Assembly: GCA_000474255.1 (NCBI GenBank)
Contig: BATO01000014.1
Span: forward strand, 46,236 to 110,235
Direction of reading: 5' to 3'
Length of the DNA: 64,000 nt
DNA from: Aquipseudomonas alcaligenes MRY13-0052
Lineage (GTDB): Bacteria > Pseudomonadota > Gammaproteobacteria > Pseudomonadales > Pseudomonadaceae
Shown here: positions 35,486-44,569 of the stretch, in pieces
How the letters are laid out: every line of letters starts with the position of its first letter
Position numbering within the stretch: the stretch's first letter is position 1
Made by a program: the position numbers and the translations under genes
Notes under the pieces: model-generated
What the model was told of the DNA's origin: nothing
Seen by the model: the letters and a program-made list of their open reading frames with translations, nothing else
Database searches by the model: none

Positions 35486-35803
35486 TTACCAGTAGAGCGT
35501 TACGCGGGTGTCGCCTTTGGCGTCGCCGCTGACCTGGGTCACGGCCTGGTCGGCGAGGGTTTCGCTGTGACCGTTGGCGTGCTCGGTGCGCACCTGGTAT
35601 TCACCGCCCTTGGAGCAGGACTGACGCGTCACGCTGTAGGAGCGGGAGCTGGCGTCGTAGCCGCTGTCGACCGCGCAGGAACTGGAGATCGTCAAGCTGA
35701 CGCCCATGTTTCCAACGGCTTGGCCGGCATTGCTGGTGGTGGAGAAGAAAGCACTGGTGATCATTAACGCTGCGAAGATGGAGCGCTTGAAGGCCGTACT
35801 CAT
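35486..35803 (-). CDS. Small secreted protein with SCPU-like beginning
   Basis: The 105-aa protein has a signal peptide (AALMITSAFFSTTSNA). The mature start (VGNMGVSLTISSSCAV) resembles the first strand of spore-coat-U/fimbrial-like domains, with Cys residues placed to pair, but it is shorter than that family (about 130-150 aa) and lacks a clear donor-strand ending. It may be a reduced member or an unrelated secreted protein. Confidence 0.5.
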   Translation of the reverse strand: MSTAFKRSIFAALMITSAFFSTTSNAGQAVGNMGVSLTISSSCAVDSGYDASSRSYSVTRQSCSKGGEYQVRTEHANGHSETLADQAVTQVSGDAKGDTRVTLYW

Positions 35804-36146
35804 TCCGACTGCTCGACGGTGAAACTGACGGTGATCGGCCTTCCTGGTCGAGTCACAACTGACAGCTTGGATTGCTTTCCTTGGATTGATTGAACGCTGC
35901 GTTGCAGGGGGCGCTACGCCAGCAGGTTCGCCATGAACTTGGCGCCAAGTGTACGGTGGTGGCCAGGTGATGGCTAGCTCATTTCTTAGCCACTTGTCGG
36001 CAATCTCTTACACGGCTTAGGGGTGACCCCTAGATCCCCTACGTAGCTGGCGCATTAGCCGCAACTCCTGCGCGGCGTAGCGGGTCCAACGAAGGCGCGT
36101 GCTATAACCCTATGGTTTAACGCCACAACGCCACGGAGACGGACAC
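35804..36146. other. Intergenic region with a GC-rich dyad, no gene seen
   Basis: A 343-bp gap. It contains AGGGGTGACCCCT (36019-36031), a small perfect-armed dyad followed by a second CCCCT, about 115 bp upstream of the GvpU-like gene; it may be an operator. No RNA or coding sequence is recognisable. Confidence 0.5.
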
Positions 36147-36614
36147 ATGAGCGATACAAGCAAACTCGCCAAGCAGGAACCCACAGCCCTGCCCGAATAC
36201 GACCTGAGCAAGGCCAAGGATTTCGAGTGGACGGGCCGCAGCATGGACTGGTTCCTGCAGATGCTGGTGCGTCAGGCCAACGACCTGGGTGTAGAGGTCG
36301 GGATCACGCTGACCATCGGGGCGGGGATGATCAGCGGCACGCTCATTTCCGTGGAGACTTACTTCGCCGAGTTCGCCGACGAGTACGCCAACTCCTGGCC
36401 CCAGGAGGGCAGGGAGGAGATCCGCGCCACCTTCGCCAACATCGGGGTGATGACCAAGACCACCGGCGACGACCCCAAGCTGCTGCCGCCGCAGTACATC
36501 CACCTGAAGAACGTCAACGTCTATGCCGCCGGCGGCCTGACCTGCACCGGGCTGACGCTGTGGCGCGGTACCCTCGCTTCGGTGACCGGTTTCAATCTCG
36601 GCACCCTGAGCTGA
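36147..36614 (+). CDS. Gas vesicle accessory protein GvpU-like, orphan
   Basis: The 155-aa soluble protein contains WFLQMLVRQANDLGVEVGIT followed by GAGMISGTLISVETYFAEF. This pattern resembles GvpU-type proteins, in which an amphipathic helix precedes a beta hairpin and ISGTxIS. No gas vesicle structural genes (gvpA, gvpN and others) are in this window. The assignment is from memory of the family pattern and is moderate. A terminator follows. Confidence 0.5.
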   Translation: MSDTSKLAKQEPTALPEYDLSKAKDFEWTGRSMDWFLQMLVRQANDLGVEVGITLTIGAGMISGTLISVETYFAEFADEYANSWPQEGREEIRATFANIGVMTKTTGDDPKLLPPQYIHLKNVNVYAAGGLTCTGLTLWRGTLASVTGFNLGTLS

Positions 36615-36642
36615 TCACTGCGCGGAAGACGTGCAGCAATAG

Positions 36643-36672
36643 AGAAGCCCCGGCATCGACCGGGGCTTCTTG
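36643..36672. terminator. Bidirectional intrinsic terminator
   Basis: Stem AGAAGCCCCGG / CCGGGGCTTCT with a short loop, between convergent genes. Confidence 0.88.
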
Positions 36673-36691
36673 CTTCTAATCCTCGTTGCTT

Positions 36692-36913
36692 TCAGTACTT
36701 GCGCCGCACCGCGACGTCGGTGATGCCCTTCTCGGCCGTCATGCGCAGGTAGTCGCCGTTGTCCCGCGGCTCCCCGGTAAAGGGGATGCCGTGTTTCTCC
36801 ATCAGCAACCCGTAGATGTCGGCGCTGGACGGCTGGTAATCCACCTCGACCATCAAGGCGCGTGGGCTGCCGTTTTCCTTGTAGATGATCTCGTAGCGGT
36901 TGTGCCCGTTCAT
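36692..36913 (-). CDS. Small hypothetical protein (73 aa)
   Basis: A 73-aa polar protein (YEIIYKENGSPRALMVEVDY near the start) with no signal peptide. ATG 36913 is preceded by an AAGGAGGAAGAC ribosome site, which supports a real gene. No family recognised. Confidence 0.6.
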   Translation of the reverse strand: MNGHNRYEIIYKENGSPRALMVEVDYQPSSADIYGLLMEKHGIPFTGEPRDNGDYLRMTAEKGITDVAVRRKY

Positions 36914-37096
36914 GTCTTCCTCCTTGCCGGGGTGTCCTTGCCAATAGACGGGCAGGGCGGGAATTGGTTTTGCCGATTTTCCCGAACGGGCTGCCGGCTG
37001 TGATTGCGCTTATCCATAAGCACTATCGAGACGACTGATTTCAAAGCCGCGCCAGGCCCCCATAAAGTGGCTCCCAACAGAGTTAAGGAGGTCGCC

Positions 37097-37315
37097 ATGC
37101 CACATATCGACATCATGTCCCTGGTTGGAAGTGCAGTCCCCGAGGCGCTGCGAGCGCAAGGGCATCTCGCCTGCTGGTTCGTGGTGATCGACGGCCAGCG
37201 CAAATCCGGCCCCTACACCACCCAGGACATGGCCAGCGCAAGCAAGGCCATCTGGGAGTTGGAGATGGCGAAAATGGCCAAGCGCCACAAGGGTTTCCTG
37301 GCCATGGCCGCCTGA
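37097..37315 (+). CDS. Small hypothetical protein (72 aa)
   Basis: The 72-aa product starts at ATG 37097 behind the strong ribosome site AAGGAGGTC. The sequence contains ACWFVVIDGQRKSGPYTTQD and ends in a basic helix (MAKRHKGFLAM). The strong ribosome site makes it a likely gene; no family is recognised. Confidence 0.6.
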   Translation: MPHIDIMSLVGSAVPEALRAQGHLACWFVVIDGQRKSGPYTTQDMASASKAIWELEMAKMAKRHKGFLAMAA

Positions 37316-37476
37316 GGTTTCTTGCGCCTGCTCCGGCGCATTTTGGCAGCGTGGGGCTGCCCGTTTATTCCTGGTGCCCATCCCGCACCCCCTTTGGCCC
37401 GCCACTTGGCGGGCCTTGTTTTTTCCGCCCGGGCCGGCTGCAGGTAAACTGCCGGCTTTTATCGCGGAAGCCCCAT

Positions 37477-38604
37477 GTGAACTGGGATATTTTCTGTAGC
37501 GTCGTCGACAACTACGGCGACATCGGCGTGACCTGGCGCCTGGCACGGCAGCTGGTCGCCGAGCATGGCTTGCAGGTGCGCCTGTGGGTGGACGAGCCGG
37601 CCGCCTTCGCGCGCCTGTGCCCGGATGCCGACGCCGCAGCCGATTGCCAGCTGCGTCAGGGTGTGGAAGTGCGTCGCTGGGCGGCCGAGTGGCAGCCGGT
37701 GGAGCCTGCGGATGCAGTGATCGAGGCGTTCGCCTGCCAATTGCCCGCCACCTACATAGACGCCATGGCTGCACGCGACAGGACGCCGCTCTGGTTGAAC
37801 CTGGAATACCTCAGTGCCGAAGACTGGGTCGGCAGCTTTCACGGCCTGCCATCCCCGCAGGCCGGCGGGTTGCAGAAGTTCTTCTTCTTCCCCGGCTTCA
37901 GCGAAGGCACCGGCGGTCTGCTGCGTGAGCGTGGGCTGATCGAACGACGGGACGCGCTGCGCAGTGATGCCGCCGCCCAGGCCGAGTTCCTGCGAACGCT
38001 TGGCGTGGAGCGGGTTGCCGGTGCCCGCTTGATCTCCCTGTTCGCCTACGAGAACGCGGCGCTGCCCGGTTGGCTCGATGTGCTGGCGGCCGCGCCGCGC
38101 CCCACCCAGTTGCTGGTGCCGGAGGGGCGTGTGCTGGGCGATGTGGCGCGCGGGCTCGGTGTCGATTCACTGGCCGTCGGCGCCAAGGGCCAGCGCGGCA
38201 ACCTGTCCGTGCAGGTGCTGCCCTTCATGCCCCAGGACGATTACGACCGCCTGCTCTGGTGCTGCGACTTCAACGCCGTGCGTGGGGAGGACTCCTTCGT
38301 GCGCGCCCAATGGGCCGGCCGGCCGTTGCTCTGGCACATCTACCAGCAGGAAGAGGACGTCCACCTGGAGAAGCTCGAGGCCTTCCTCGCGCTCTATGTC
38401 GCCGGCCTGGATGATGCCCCGGCGCAGGCGTTGCTGGCGGCCTGGCGCGCCTGGAACCAAGGCGGTGACGTGGGCGCCGCCTGGCTGGCGCTACAGCCGT
38501 TCGAGGCCCAACTGCAGGCTCACGCCGAGCAATGGTGCGGCTTGCAGGCGGGGCGGCGGGATCTGGCTGCGGGGCTGGTGCATTTTTATACAAATTGGAT
38601 ATGA
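37477..38604 (+). CDS. earP: EF-P arginine rhamnosyltransferase EarP
   Basis: The 375-aa glycosyltransferase transfers rhamnose from dTDP-L-rhamnose to Arg32 of EF-P. The N-terminal catalytic block [20 protein letters not shown] has both conserved Asp residues (11 and 15 here). The C-terminal domain has [21 protein letters not shown], typical of EarP. The start is GTG 37477; the ATG at 37475 overlaps it but reads ATG-TGA. It lies 43 bp upstream of efp, its substrate gene, as in other Pseudomonas. Confidence 0.95.
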   Translation: MNWDIFCSVVDNYGDIGVTWRLARQLVAEHGLQVRLWVDEPAAFARLCPDADAAADCQLRQGVEVRRWAAEWQPVEPADAVIEAFACQLPATYIDAMAARDRTPLWLNLEYLSAEDWVGSFHGLPSPQAGGLQKFFFFPGFSEGTGGLLRERGLIERRDALRSDAAAQAEFLRTLGVERVAGARLISLFAYENAALPGWLDVLAAAPRPTQLLVPEGRVLGDVARGLGVDSLAVGAKGQRGNLSVQVLPFMPQDDYDRLLWCCDFNAVRGEDSFVRAQWAGRPLLWHIYQQEEDVHLEKLEAFLALYVAGLDDAPAQALLAAWRAWNQGGDVGAAWLALQPFEAQLQAHAEQWCGLQAGRRDLAAGLVHFYTNWI

Positions 38605-38647
38605 TACGCGGCCTGTTTTTTGTCACTCATCCAAATCGGATATTCGT

Positions 38648-39214
38648 ATGAAAACCGCTCAAGAGTTCCGCGCTGGCCAGGTTGCCAACATCAATGGCTC
38701 CCCCTGGGTCATCCTGAAAGCCGAGTTCAACAAGTCCGGCCGTAACAGCGCAGTCGTCAAGATGAAGCTGAAGAACCTGCTCAACGGTTCCGCCACCGAG
38801 ACCGTGTACAAGGCCGACGACAAGCTGGAACCGGTAATCCTGGATCGCAAGGAAGTTACCTACTCCTACTTCGCCGATCCGCTGTACGTGTTCATGGACA
38901 GCGAATTCAACCAGTACGAGATCGAGAAAGACGATCTGGAAGCCGTACTGACCTTCATCGAAGACGGCATGACCGACGTCTGCGAAGCCATCTTCTTCAA
39001 CGAGAAAGTCATTTCCGTTGAACTGCCGACCACCATCGTTCGCCAGATCGCTTACACCGAGCCGTCCGTGCGTGGCGATACCTCCGGCAAAGTGATGAAG
39101 ACCGCTCGCCTGAACAACGGTGCCGAGCTGCAGGTTTCCGCATTCTGCGAAATCGGCGACTCCATCGAGATCGATACCCGCACCGGCGAGTACAAATCCC
39201 GCGTCAAGGCCTAA
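38648..39214 (+). CDS. efp: Elongation factor P
   Basis: The 188-aa protein is full-length EF-P with its three beta domains. The modified loop reads [11 protein letters not shown], placing Arg at position 32, the residue rhamnosylated by EarP, rather than the Lys seen in lysylated EF-P. EF-P binds ribosomes stalled at polyproline and restores peptide bond formation. The start ATG 38648 has only a weak ribosome site. A strong terminator follows. Confidence 0.98.
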   Translation: MKTAQEFRAGQVANINGSPWVILKAEFNKSGRNSAVVKMKLKNLLNGSATETVYKADDKLEPVILDRKEVTYSYFADPLYVFMDSEFNQYEIEKDDLEAVLTFIEDGMTDVCEAIFFNEKVISVELPTTIVRQIAYTEPSVRGDTSGKVMKTARLNNGAELQVSAFCEIGDSIEIDTRTGEYKSRVKA

Positions 39215-39230
39215 GCCTTTCGCGAGATGT

Positions 39231-39258
39231 GAAAAGCCCGGCCTAGGCCGGGCTTTTT
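39231..39258 (+). terminator. Terminator of efp
   Basis: Perfect stem AAAAGCCCGGCC / GGCCGGGCTTTT ending in T residues. Confidence 0.9.
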
Positions 39259-39283
39259 GTTGCCTGCGATTCAACCGTCGCGG

Positions 39284-40309
39284 TTACTGCAGGTGCTTCT
39301 TCAGTTCGGCGCCGGCCTGAAGCATGGCCGAGCGCACCGCCGGAACCTGGTTGACCACGTTGAGCAGGCCGTAGTCGTGGATCATGCCGTTGTAGCGCAC
39401 GGCGGTGACTTCGACGCCGGCGGCATCCAGCTTGCGGGCATAGGCTTCGCCTTCATCACGCAGCACGTCGAACTCGGCGGTCTGGATCAGGGTCGGCGGC
39501 AGGCCCTTGAGCTGCTCGGTGGTGGCCCGCAGCGGCGAGGCGTGGATCTCGGCGCGCTGCTTCGGGTCGGTGGTGTAGCTGTCCCAGAACCACTGCATCA
39601 TCGGTTTGGTGAGGAAGTGCCCCTGGGCGAACTGGTTGTACGAGGCGGTCTCGAAGTTGGCGTCGGTCACCGGCCACAGCAGCACCTGGGCGCGCAGTTT
39701 CGGGGTGCCCTGTTCCTTGGCCATCAGCGCCACCACTGCGGCCATGTTGCCGCCGACGCTGTTGCCGGCCACTGCCAGGCGCGAGCTGTCCACGCCTATG
39801 TCCTTGCCGTGCTCGGCCACCCATTGGGTCGCCGCGTAGGCCTGGTTGATGGCGGTGGGGTACTTGGCTTCGGGGGAGGGGGTGTAGTTCACATACACGG
39901 CCGCCGCGCCGGAGTTCACCACCAGGTCATGGATCAGGCGCTCGTGGGTGGGGTAGTCGCCCAGCACCCAGCCGCCGCCATGGAAGAACATGAACACCGG
40001 CAGGTCGCCCTTGGCGCCTTCGGGGCGGACGATGGTCAGCTCCAGGGGCTGGCCCTTGATGCTGATGGTCTTGTTCTCGACGCGGGTGCCGGAGAGGTCG
40101 ACCTTGACCCCGGCCTGGGCGCCTACCAGTACGGCGCGGGCCTCTTTCGGCGCGAGGGTTTCCAGCGGTTTGCCGTTGCCGGCTTCGAGGGCTTCGAGGA
40201 AGGCCTGGGTGTTGTGTTCGACGCCGGGGCTGCCGGCGGCGAAGGCGCTGCCGATGGACAGGGCGAGGAGGCTACCGGTGAGGAGGTTTGCGATGCGCTG
40301 GGTGTTCAT
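39284..40309 (-). CDS. Secreted alpha/beta hydrolase (HSL/esterase family)
   Basis: The 341-aa protein has a signal peptide (LTGSLLALSIGSAFA). It belongs to the hormone-sensitive-lipase type of alpha/beta hydrolases: the HGGGW oxyanion motif is in MFFHGGGWVLGDY and the nucleophile in VAGNSVGGNMA. The acid and His lie in TAEFDVLRDEGEAYARKL and MIHDYG. It should be a periplasmic or secreted esterase. A MarR gene lies 150 bp upstream in the same direction, and operator-like palindromes occur at the hydrolase promoter. Confidence 0.87.
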   Translation of the reverse strand: MNTQRIANLLTGSLLALSIGSAFAAGSPGVEHNTQAFLEALEAGNGKPLETLAPKEARAVLVGAQAGVKVDLSGTRVENKTISIKGQPLELTIVRPEGAKGDLPVFMFFHGGGWVLGDYPTHERLIHDLVVNSGAAAVYVNYTPSPEAKYPTAINQAYAATQWVAEHGKDIGVDSSRLAVAGNSVGGNMAAVVALMAKEQGTPKLRAQVLLWPVTDANFETASYNQFAQGHFLTKPMMQWFWDSYTTDPKQRAEIHASPLRATTEQLKGLPPTLIQTAEFDVLRDEGEAYARKLDAAGVEVTAVRYNGMIHDYGLLNVVNQVPAVRSAMLQAGAELKKHLQ

Positions 40310-40347
40310 GGTGATTCTCCGCTGGATTCGTTTGGCTTCGTAAAATA

Positions 40348-40404
40348 TTGCGCGCTAACTAAGTGCGTGGAGCGAACGTTATCGATCATTTAGTTTGCGC
40401 GCAA
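40348..40404 (-). promoter_or_regulatory. Candidate MarR operators upstream of the hydrolase gene
   Basis: TTGCGCGCTAACTA (40348-40361) and the near inverse TAGTTTGCGCGCAA (40391-40404) flank the presumed promoter; the latter holds the perfect palindrome TTGCGCGCAA. A related site, TTAGCGCACAA (40944-40954), lies just upstream of the MarR gene itself. The repeated motif suggests that the MarR protein controls both. Confidence 0.5.
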
Positions 40405-40458
40405 GATATTTATTCAGAAGAAAAACGAATAGCGCTCAGCCAGATGGGAATAAGGCCG

Positions 40459-40911
40459 TCAGACGGCCTTTTGCAAGCTCCTGCGCAGGCTCACCAGCTC
40501 GTCCTTCAGTTGGCCGAGGCCGGCGATGTCCATCTCGCTGGCGGCGAGGATGCAGGCGGGCACGCGCTGGGCCTGCTGGTGCAGGGCGCGGCCTTTTTCG
40601 GTGAGGTGCAGCTCCACCACGCGCTCGTCGGCGCTGCTGCGGGTGCGGGTGATCAGGCCTTCGGCTTCCAGGCGCTTGAGCAGGGGCGTGAGGGAGCCCG
40701 GGTCGGTCAGCAGGCGGGCGCTGATATCGCCCACGGTGATGCCGTCGCCTTCCCAGAGCACCATCATCGCCAGGTATTGCGGGTAGGTCAGGCCCAGTTC
40801 CTGGAGCAGCGGCTTGTACACCTTGGTCATCAGCAGGGAGGTGGAGTAGAGGGCGAAGCACAGTTGGTTATCGAGCAGCAGATCGTCGCAACGTTCCAGC
40901 GGGGTGTTCAT
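40459..40911 (-). CDS. MarR family regulator, OhrR-like
   Basis: The 150-aa winged-helix protein contains a Cys at position 18 in DNQLCFALYSTSLLMTKVYK, the redox Cys and surrounding helix of OhrR-type peroxide sensors. The recognition region is TVGDISARLLTDPGSLTPLLKRLE, followed by the wing (RSSADERVVELHLT). Oxidation of the Cys by organic hydroperoxides would release DNA. No ohr peroxidase gene is beside it; instead an exported alpha/beta hydrolase follows. Confidence 0.88.
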   Translation of the reverse strand: MNTPLERCDDLLLDNQLCFALYSTSLLMTKVYKPLLQELGLTYPQYLAMMVLWEGDGITVGDISARLLTDPGSLTPLLKRLEAEGLITRTRSSADERVVELHLTEKGRALHQQAQRVPACILAASEMDIAGLGQLKDELVSLRRSLQKAV

Positions 40912-41063
40912 GGCGGCCTCCTGAGGGCGGGAATGGACGTAATTTAGCGCACAAGCCTTTCGTGAGCAAAATTTGACCGGTTCTCATTCTGGTGCACGGG
41001 GGCTTGCGCCGCCGTGCGCAGCAGCCAGAATTGCCGGCTAGACCCCTGCAAGGAGAGCTGCAA

Positions 41064-41570
41064 ATGACCGATGCCCAGAACCCCTACCAATCGCCCCAGG
41101 CGGAGCTGACCCACGAGGCCACCGGCTTGCCGCTGGCCGCCCGCGGCTCGCGCTTCGGCGCTGCGCTCATCGACGGGCTGATCCTGTTGTGCGTCACCAT
41201 CCCCATCAGCTACCTGCTGGGTGTCTACGATGGGCTCATGGAGGGCGTGCAGCCCGGCTTCGGCCAGCAGGCGCTGGGTTCGCTGGTGGGTATCGTGGTG
41301 TTCCTGGCGATCAACGGGCACTTCCTGAAGAACTACGGCCAGACCGTCGGCAAGCGCGTGCTCAAGCTTGCCATCGTCGACCTGCAGGGCAACAAGCCCG
41401 AGTGGATCACGATGTACCTCAAGCGCTACCTGCTCTGGGGCCTGGTTGCCTACATCCCGATCATCGGCGGCCTGATATTGCTGGCGAACTACCTGTTCAT
41501 CTTCCGCGCGGATCGCCGTTGCCTGCACGACCTGACCGCCAGCACCCGCGTGGTGCAACTGCCCAACTGA
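41064..41570 (+). CDS. RDD family membrane protein
   Basis: The 168-aa protein has a polar N-terminus (NPYQSPQAEL, typical of these proteins) and three or four membrane helices. The RDD signature is ASRFGAALIDGL-like (RGSRFGAALIDGLILL), and GQTVGKRVLKLAIVDL follows. ATG 41064 has an AAGGAGAG ribosome site. The function of RDD proteins is poorly known; some act in ion transport. Confidence 0.88.
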   Translation: MTDAQNPYQSPQAELTHEATGLPLAARGSRFGAALIDGLILLCVTIPISYLLGVYDGLMEGVQPGFGQQALGSLVGIVVFLAINGHFLKNYGQTVGKRVLKLAIVDLQGNKPEWITMYLKRYLLWGLVAYIPIIGGLILLANYLFIFRADRRCLHDLTASTRVVQLPN

Positions 41571-41678
41571 TGGCGCGGCCGCCCGGGCTTTGATCCGGGC
41601 GGTTATTCTGTGGTGATGGGTTTCGCTTCGCTCTACGCCATCCTACGTTGCGGCGCTTGCCCGCTCTGCCCTGGATCG

Positions 41679-41705
41679 GTAGGAGCGAGCTCTGCTCGCG
41701 AAGCG
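41679..41705. repeat. REP-type palindrome
   Basis: GTAGGAGCGAGCTCTGCTCG with a flanking CGAA is a common Pseudomonas REP form; here it lies between the RDD gene and a LysR gene. Confidence 0.65.
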
Positions 41706-41732
41706 TTTCGCCGGCGTTGCCGCACCGTACCC

Positions 41733-42686
41733 TCAAGACTGCCCCAGCCCGCTCAGGGCCAGGTCCCAGGGCGGTACGGGGCCAAAGCGGTTTTTGAGAA
41801 ACTCCAGCAACAGCCGGCTCCGCGAGCTGGCTTCGCCCTCCAGGCGCAGGGCGTAGATCCCGCTCGGTTCCGGAGCGGGCAAGCCGTTTTCGCAGAGCAG
41901 CGGCACCAGTTCCCCGCGCAGCAGGTAGTCGCTGATCAGCCAGGTCGGCAGGTGGGCGACGCCCAGTCCGGCGACGGCGCTGAACAGCAGGGTTTCGGCG
42001 TTGTTCGCGGTCATGCGCATGCGCCGGGGGCGGATCACCTGGGCGCGGCCCTCCACCTCGAAGCGCCAGGCATAGGGCGGTGCGAGGGCATCCCAGTCGA
42101 GGCCGTCGTGCTCGGTCAGCTCGCGGGCGTCGCTCGGTACGCCGCGTCGGCGCAGGTAATCGGGGCTGGCGCAGAGCACGCGCACCAGGGGCGATAGCGG
42201 CGTCGCCACCAGGCGGGTGTCGGCCAGCGGGCCGATGCGCAGCACCAGGTCCACCTCGCCCAGGTGGGCGCCGTGCATGTCGATGAAGCTGTCGATCAGC
42301 CGCAACTGAACGTCCAGGCCCGGGTAGGTGACGAGGAATTCGGCGATGGCCGGCGCCAGGTGACGACGGCCGAACGGGGCGGGTGCATCAATGCGGATCA
42401 ACCCCTCCGGTGCACTGCTCAGGGACACGGCCTCAGCACGTGCCAGGCGCAATTCGGCGAGTATCCGTTTTGCCCGCTCGGCAAAGGCCAGGCCTGCCGG
42501 GGTGGCGCGCACCGCGTGGGTGCTGCGGGTGAAGAGGGCGCTGCCGAGGCCGCGCTCCAGGGCGTCGATGCGCCGGGCCACGGCCGAAGGCGTCAGCGGG
42601 TGGCGCCGGGCGGCAGCAGAGAAGCTGCCCGCTTCCAGTACATCGAGAAAGAGGGCCAGTTGGTCGGTCAGTGCATCGGGATTCAT
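41733..42686 (-). CDS. LysR family transcriptional regulator
   Basis: The 317-aa protein has a LysR helix-turn-helix (GSFSAAARRHPLTPSAVARRI, about residues 20-40) and a substrate-binding domain. It is divergent from the TauE/SafE gene, with about 100 bp between them, so that gene is its likely target. Confidence 0.87.
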   Translation of the reverse strand: MNPDALTDQLALFLDVLEAGSFSAAARRHPLTPSAVARRIDALERGLGSALFTRSTHAVRATPAGLAFAERAKRILAELRLARAEAVSLSSAPEGLIRIDAPAPFGRRHLAPAIAEFLVTYPGLDVQLRLIDSFIDMHGAHLGEVDLVLRIGPLADTRLVATPLSPLVRVLCASPDYLRRRGVPSDARELTEHDGLDWDALAPPYAWRFEVEGRAQVIRPRRMRMTANNAETLLFSAVAGLGVAHLPTWLISDYLLRGELVPLLCENGLPAPEPSGIYALRLEGEASSRSRLLLEFLKNRFGPVPPWDLALSGLGQS

Positions 42687-42786
42687 GGAGGTGCCTATGC
42701 GGATTTCGCAAAGCCATTGTGCGCTGCTGTGCGTTTCCGTGGTAGCCGCCGCTGCGTAGCATGCGCGTCATCGGAACGGAGGCGTT

Positions 42787-43539
42787 ATGGACCTGCTGGC
42801 AATTGCGTTGAATGTGGTGCTCGGTGCGGCTCTTGGCACTTTGGGTGGGTTGTTCGGCATCGGTGGCGGGCTGATCGCCATTCCCGCCCTGGGGGTGTTC
42901 TTCGGCCTGGACCAGCAACTGGCACAGGGCACCGCGCTGGTGATGGTGGTGCCCAACGTGCTGCTGGCGCTGTGGCGCTACCACCAGCGCAATCGCATCG
43001 ACCCGCGCTATGCGCTGCTGCTGGCGGTGACCAGCTTTGGTTGCGCCTGGCTGGCCTCGCTGTTCGCGGTGCGCATCGAGGCGGAGAGCATGCGCCTGGC
43101 CTTCGTCGCCTTCCTGCTGGTGCTGGCGGCCTACAACTTCGCGCGGATGTTCATGGCCAAGGCCGCCACCAGTGCCGAGTTGCGCCACCCCTGGCCCTGG
43201 CTGGGCGTGCTCGGTGGCTTCGCCGGCGCCATGGGCGGCCTGTTCGGCGTGGGTGGGGCGGTGGTCGCCACGCCGGTGCTCACCAGCGTCTTCGGCACCA
43301 CCCAGGTGGTTGCCCAGGGGCTGTCGCTGTCCCTCGCCGCACCCAGCACGGCGGTGACCCTCGCCACCTACGGCTTCAACCACCACGTCGACTGGGCGAT
43401 GGGCATCCCGTTGGCTGTCGGCGGCCTGCTCAGCATCAGCTGGGGCGTGCGCCTGGCCCACGCCCTGCCGGAACGGGTTCTGCGCACGGCATTCTGCGTG
43501 TTCCTGCTGGTGTGTGCGGTGATGCTGGCGTTCGAGTGA
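42787..43539 (+). CDS. TauE/SafE family sulfite exporter-like permease
   Basis: The 250-aa protein has seven or eight membrane helices. The TauE/SafE repeat appears twice: LGTLGGLFGIGGGLIAIPAL near the N-terminus and GAMGGLFGVGGAVVATPVL in the second half, each with the GxGGG-type turn. Members export sulfite, sulfoacetate or related anions; the substrate here is unknown. The divergent LysR gene is the likely regulator. Confidence 0.9.
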   Translation: MDLLAIALNVVLGAALGTLGGLFGIGGGLIAIPALGVFFGLDQQLAQGTALVMVVPNVLLALWRYHQRNRIDPRYALLLAVTSFGCAWLASLFAVRIEAESMRLAFVAFLLVLAAYNFARMFMAKAATSAELRHPWPWLGVLGGFAGAMGGLFGVGGAVVATPVLTSVFGTTQVVAQGLSLSLAAPSTAVTLATYGFNHHVDWAMGIPLAVGGLLSISWGVRLAHALPERVLRTAFCVFLLVCAVMLAFE

Positions 43540-43620
43540 TCGAACTTGGCGCTGTGCGTGGCGTGGGCAGGACGGGCGCTCCGCGAGTGCAGAACGCCCG
43601 CCGATGGTCCGCTACCGGAG

Positions 43621-44472
43621 CTACAGGCGGAAGCCTTCGACGATGTGCTCGGCCAGGGTCTCGGTGACCGGCGAGCTGCTGCGGGGGTTGCGCACCAGCA
43701 CGATGCTGCAGGCGGGCAGGGTGGGTAGCCCCTCCGCTTCACCGAGGATGCGCATGTCGGTGGTGATCAGGCTCTGCAACTGGGCGGTGACTGCCAGGCC
43801 GGCGCTGACCACCGCCATGATCGCCGACAGGCTCGGGCTGGTGTAGGCGACGCGGTAGGGGCGCTCCATGGCGTCCAGTGCGTTGCAGGCCCAGGCGCGG
43901 CAGAAGCAGTCGGTGTTGAACATCGCCAGCGGCAACTGGGTCTGCTCGTGGGGGCTGAAGCCGATGGCCTCGGCCCAGACGAAGCGCTCCTGGCGCAGCA
44001 ACTGGCCGATCTCGGTGCCCGGCTCGCGGGTGACGATGGACAGGTCCAGGTCCTGGCGCTGCAGCAACTGCGAGGACGACTCGCAATGCACCTCCACCTG
44101 CACCAACGGGTAGGACTGGGCGAAGCGCGAAAGGATGCCGGGCAGGAAGCGCATCACGTAATCGTCCGGGGTGCCGATGCGCACCGAGCCGACCATGTGC
44201 GGCTCGCGCAGGGTGGTCATTACCTCGCCGTGCAGCTTGAGGATGCGCCGCGCATAGCTCAGCAATATCTGCCCCTCGGCGGTCAGGCGCACCTGGCGGC
44301 CGTCACGCTCGAACACCGTGCGTTCCAGCACGTCCTCTTCCAGCCGCTTCATCTGCATGCTCACGGCCGACTGGGTGCGGTTGACCACTTCCGCTGCGCG
44401 GGTGAAGCCACCGTTGTCGGCGATGGCGACGAAGGTGCGCAGCAGTTCGGTGTCGATGGCGGGGTAGCTCAT
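43621..44472 (-). CDS. LysR family transcriptional regulator
   Basis: The 283-aa protein has the HTH at residues 15-45 (NGGFTRAAEVVNRTQSAVSM) and a LysR effector domain. The RTQSAVS form is typical of the HdfR/IciA-like subgroup. It is divergent from the DUF1127 gene at 44570. Confidence 0.87.
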   Translation of the reverse strand: MSYPAIDTELLRTFVAIADNGGFTRAAEVVNRTQSAVSMQMKRLEEDVLERTVFERDGRQVRLTAEGQILLSYARRILKLHGEVMTTLREPHMVGSVRIGTPDDYVMRFLPGILSRFAQSYPLVQVEVHCESSSQLLQRQDLDLSIVTREPGTEIGQLLRQERFVWAEAIGFSPHEQTQLPLAMFNTDCFCRAWACNALDAMERPYRVAYTSPSLSAIMAVVSAGLAVTAQLQSLITTDMRILGEAEGLPTLPACSIVLVRNPRSSSPVTETLAEHIVEGFRL

Positions 44473-44569
44473 TCATCAATTCCTGAGATGCAGTGCATAA
44501 GAAACATTCGTTGGATTGATCATAAGCGTCGCGGGAAACTGGCGCCAACCCCACAAGGAGGGCGATGCG

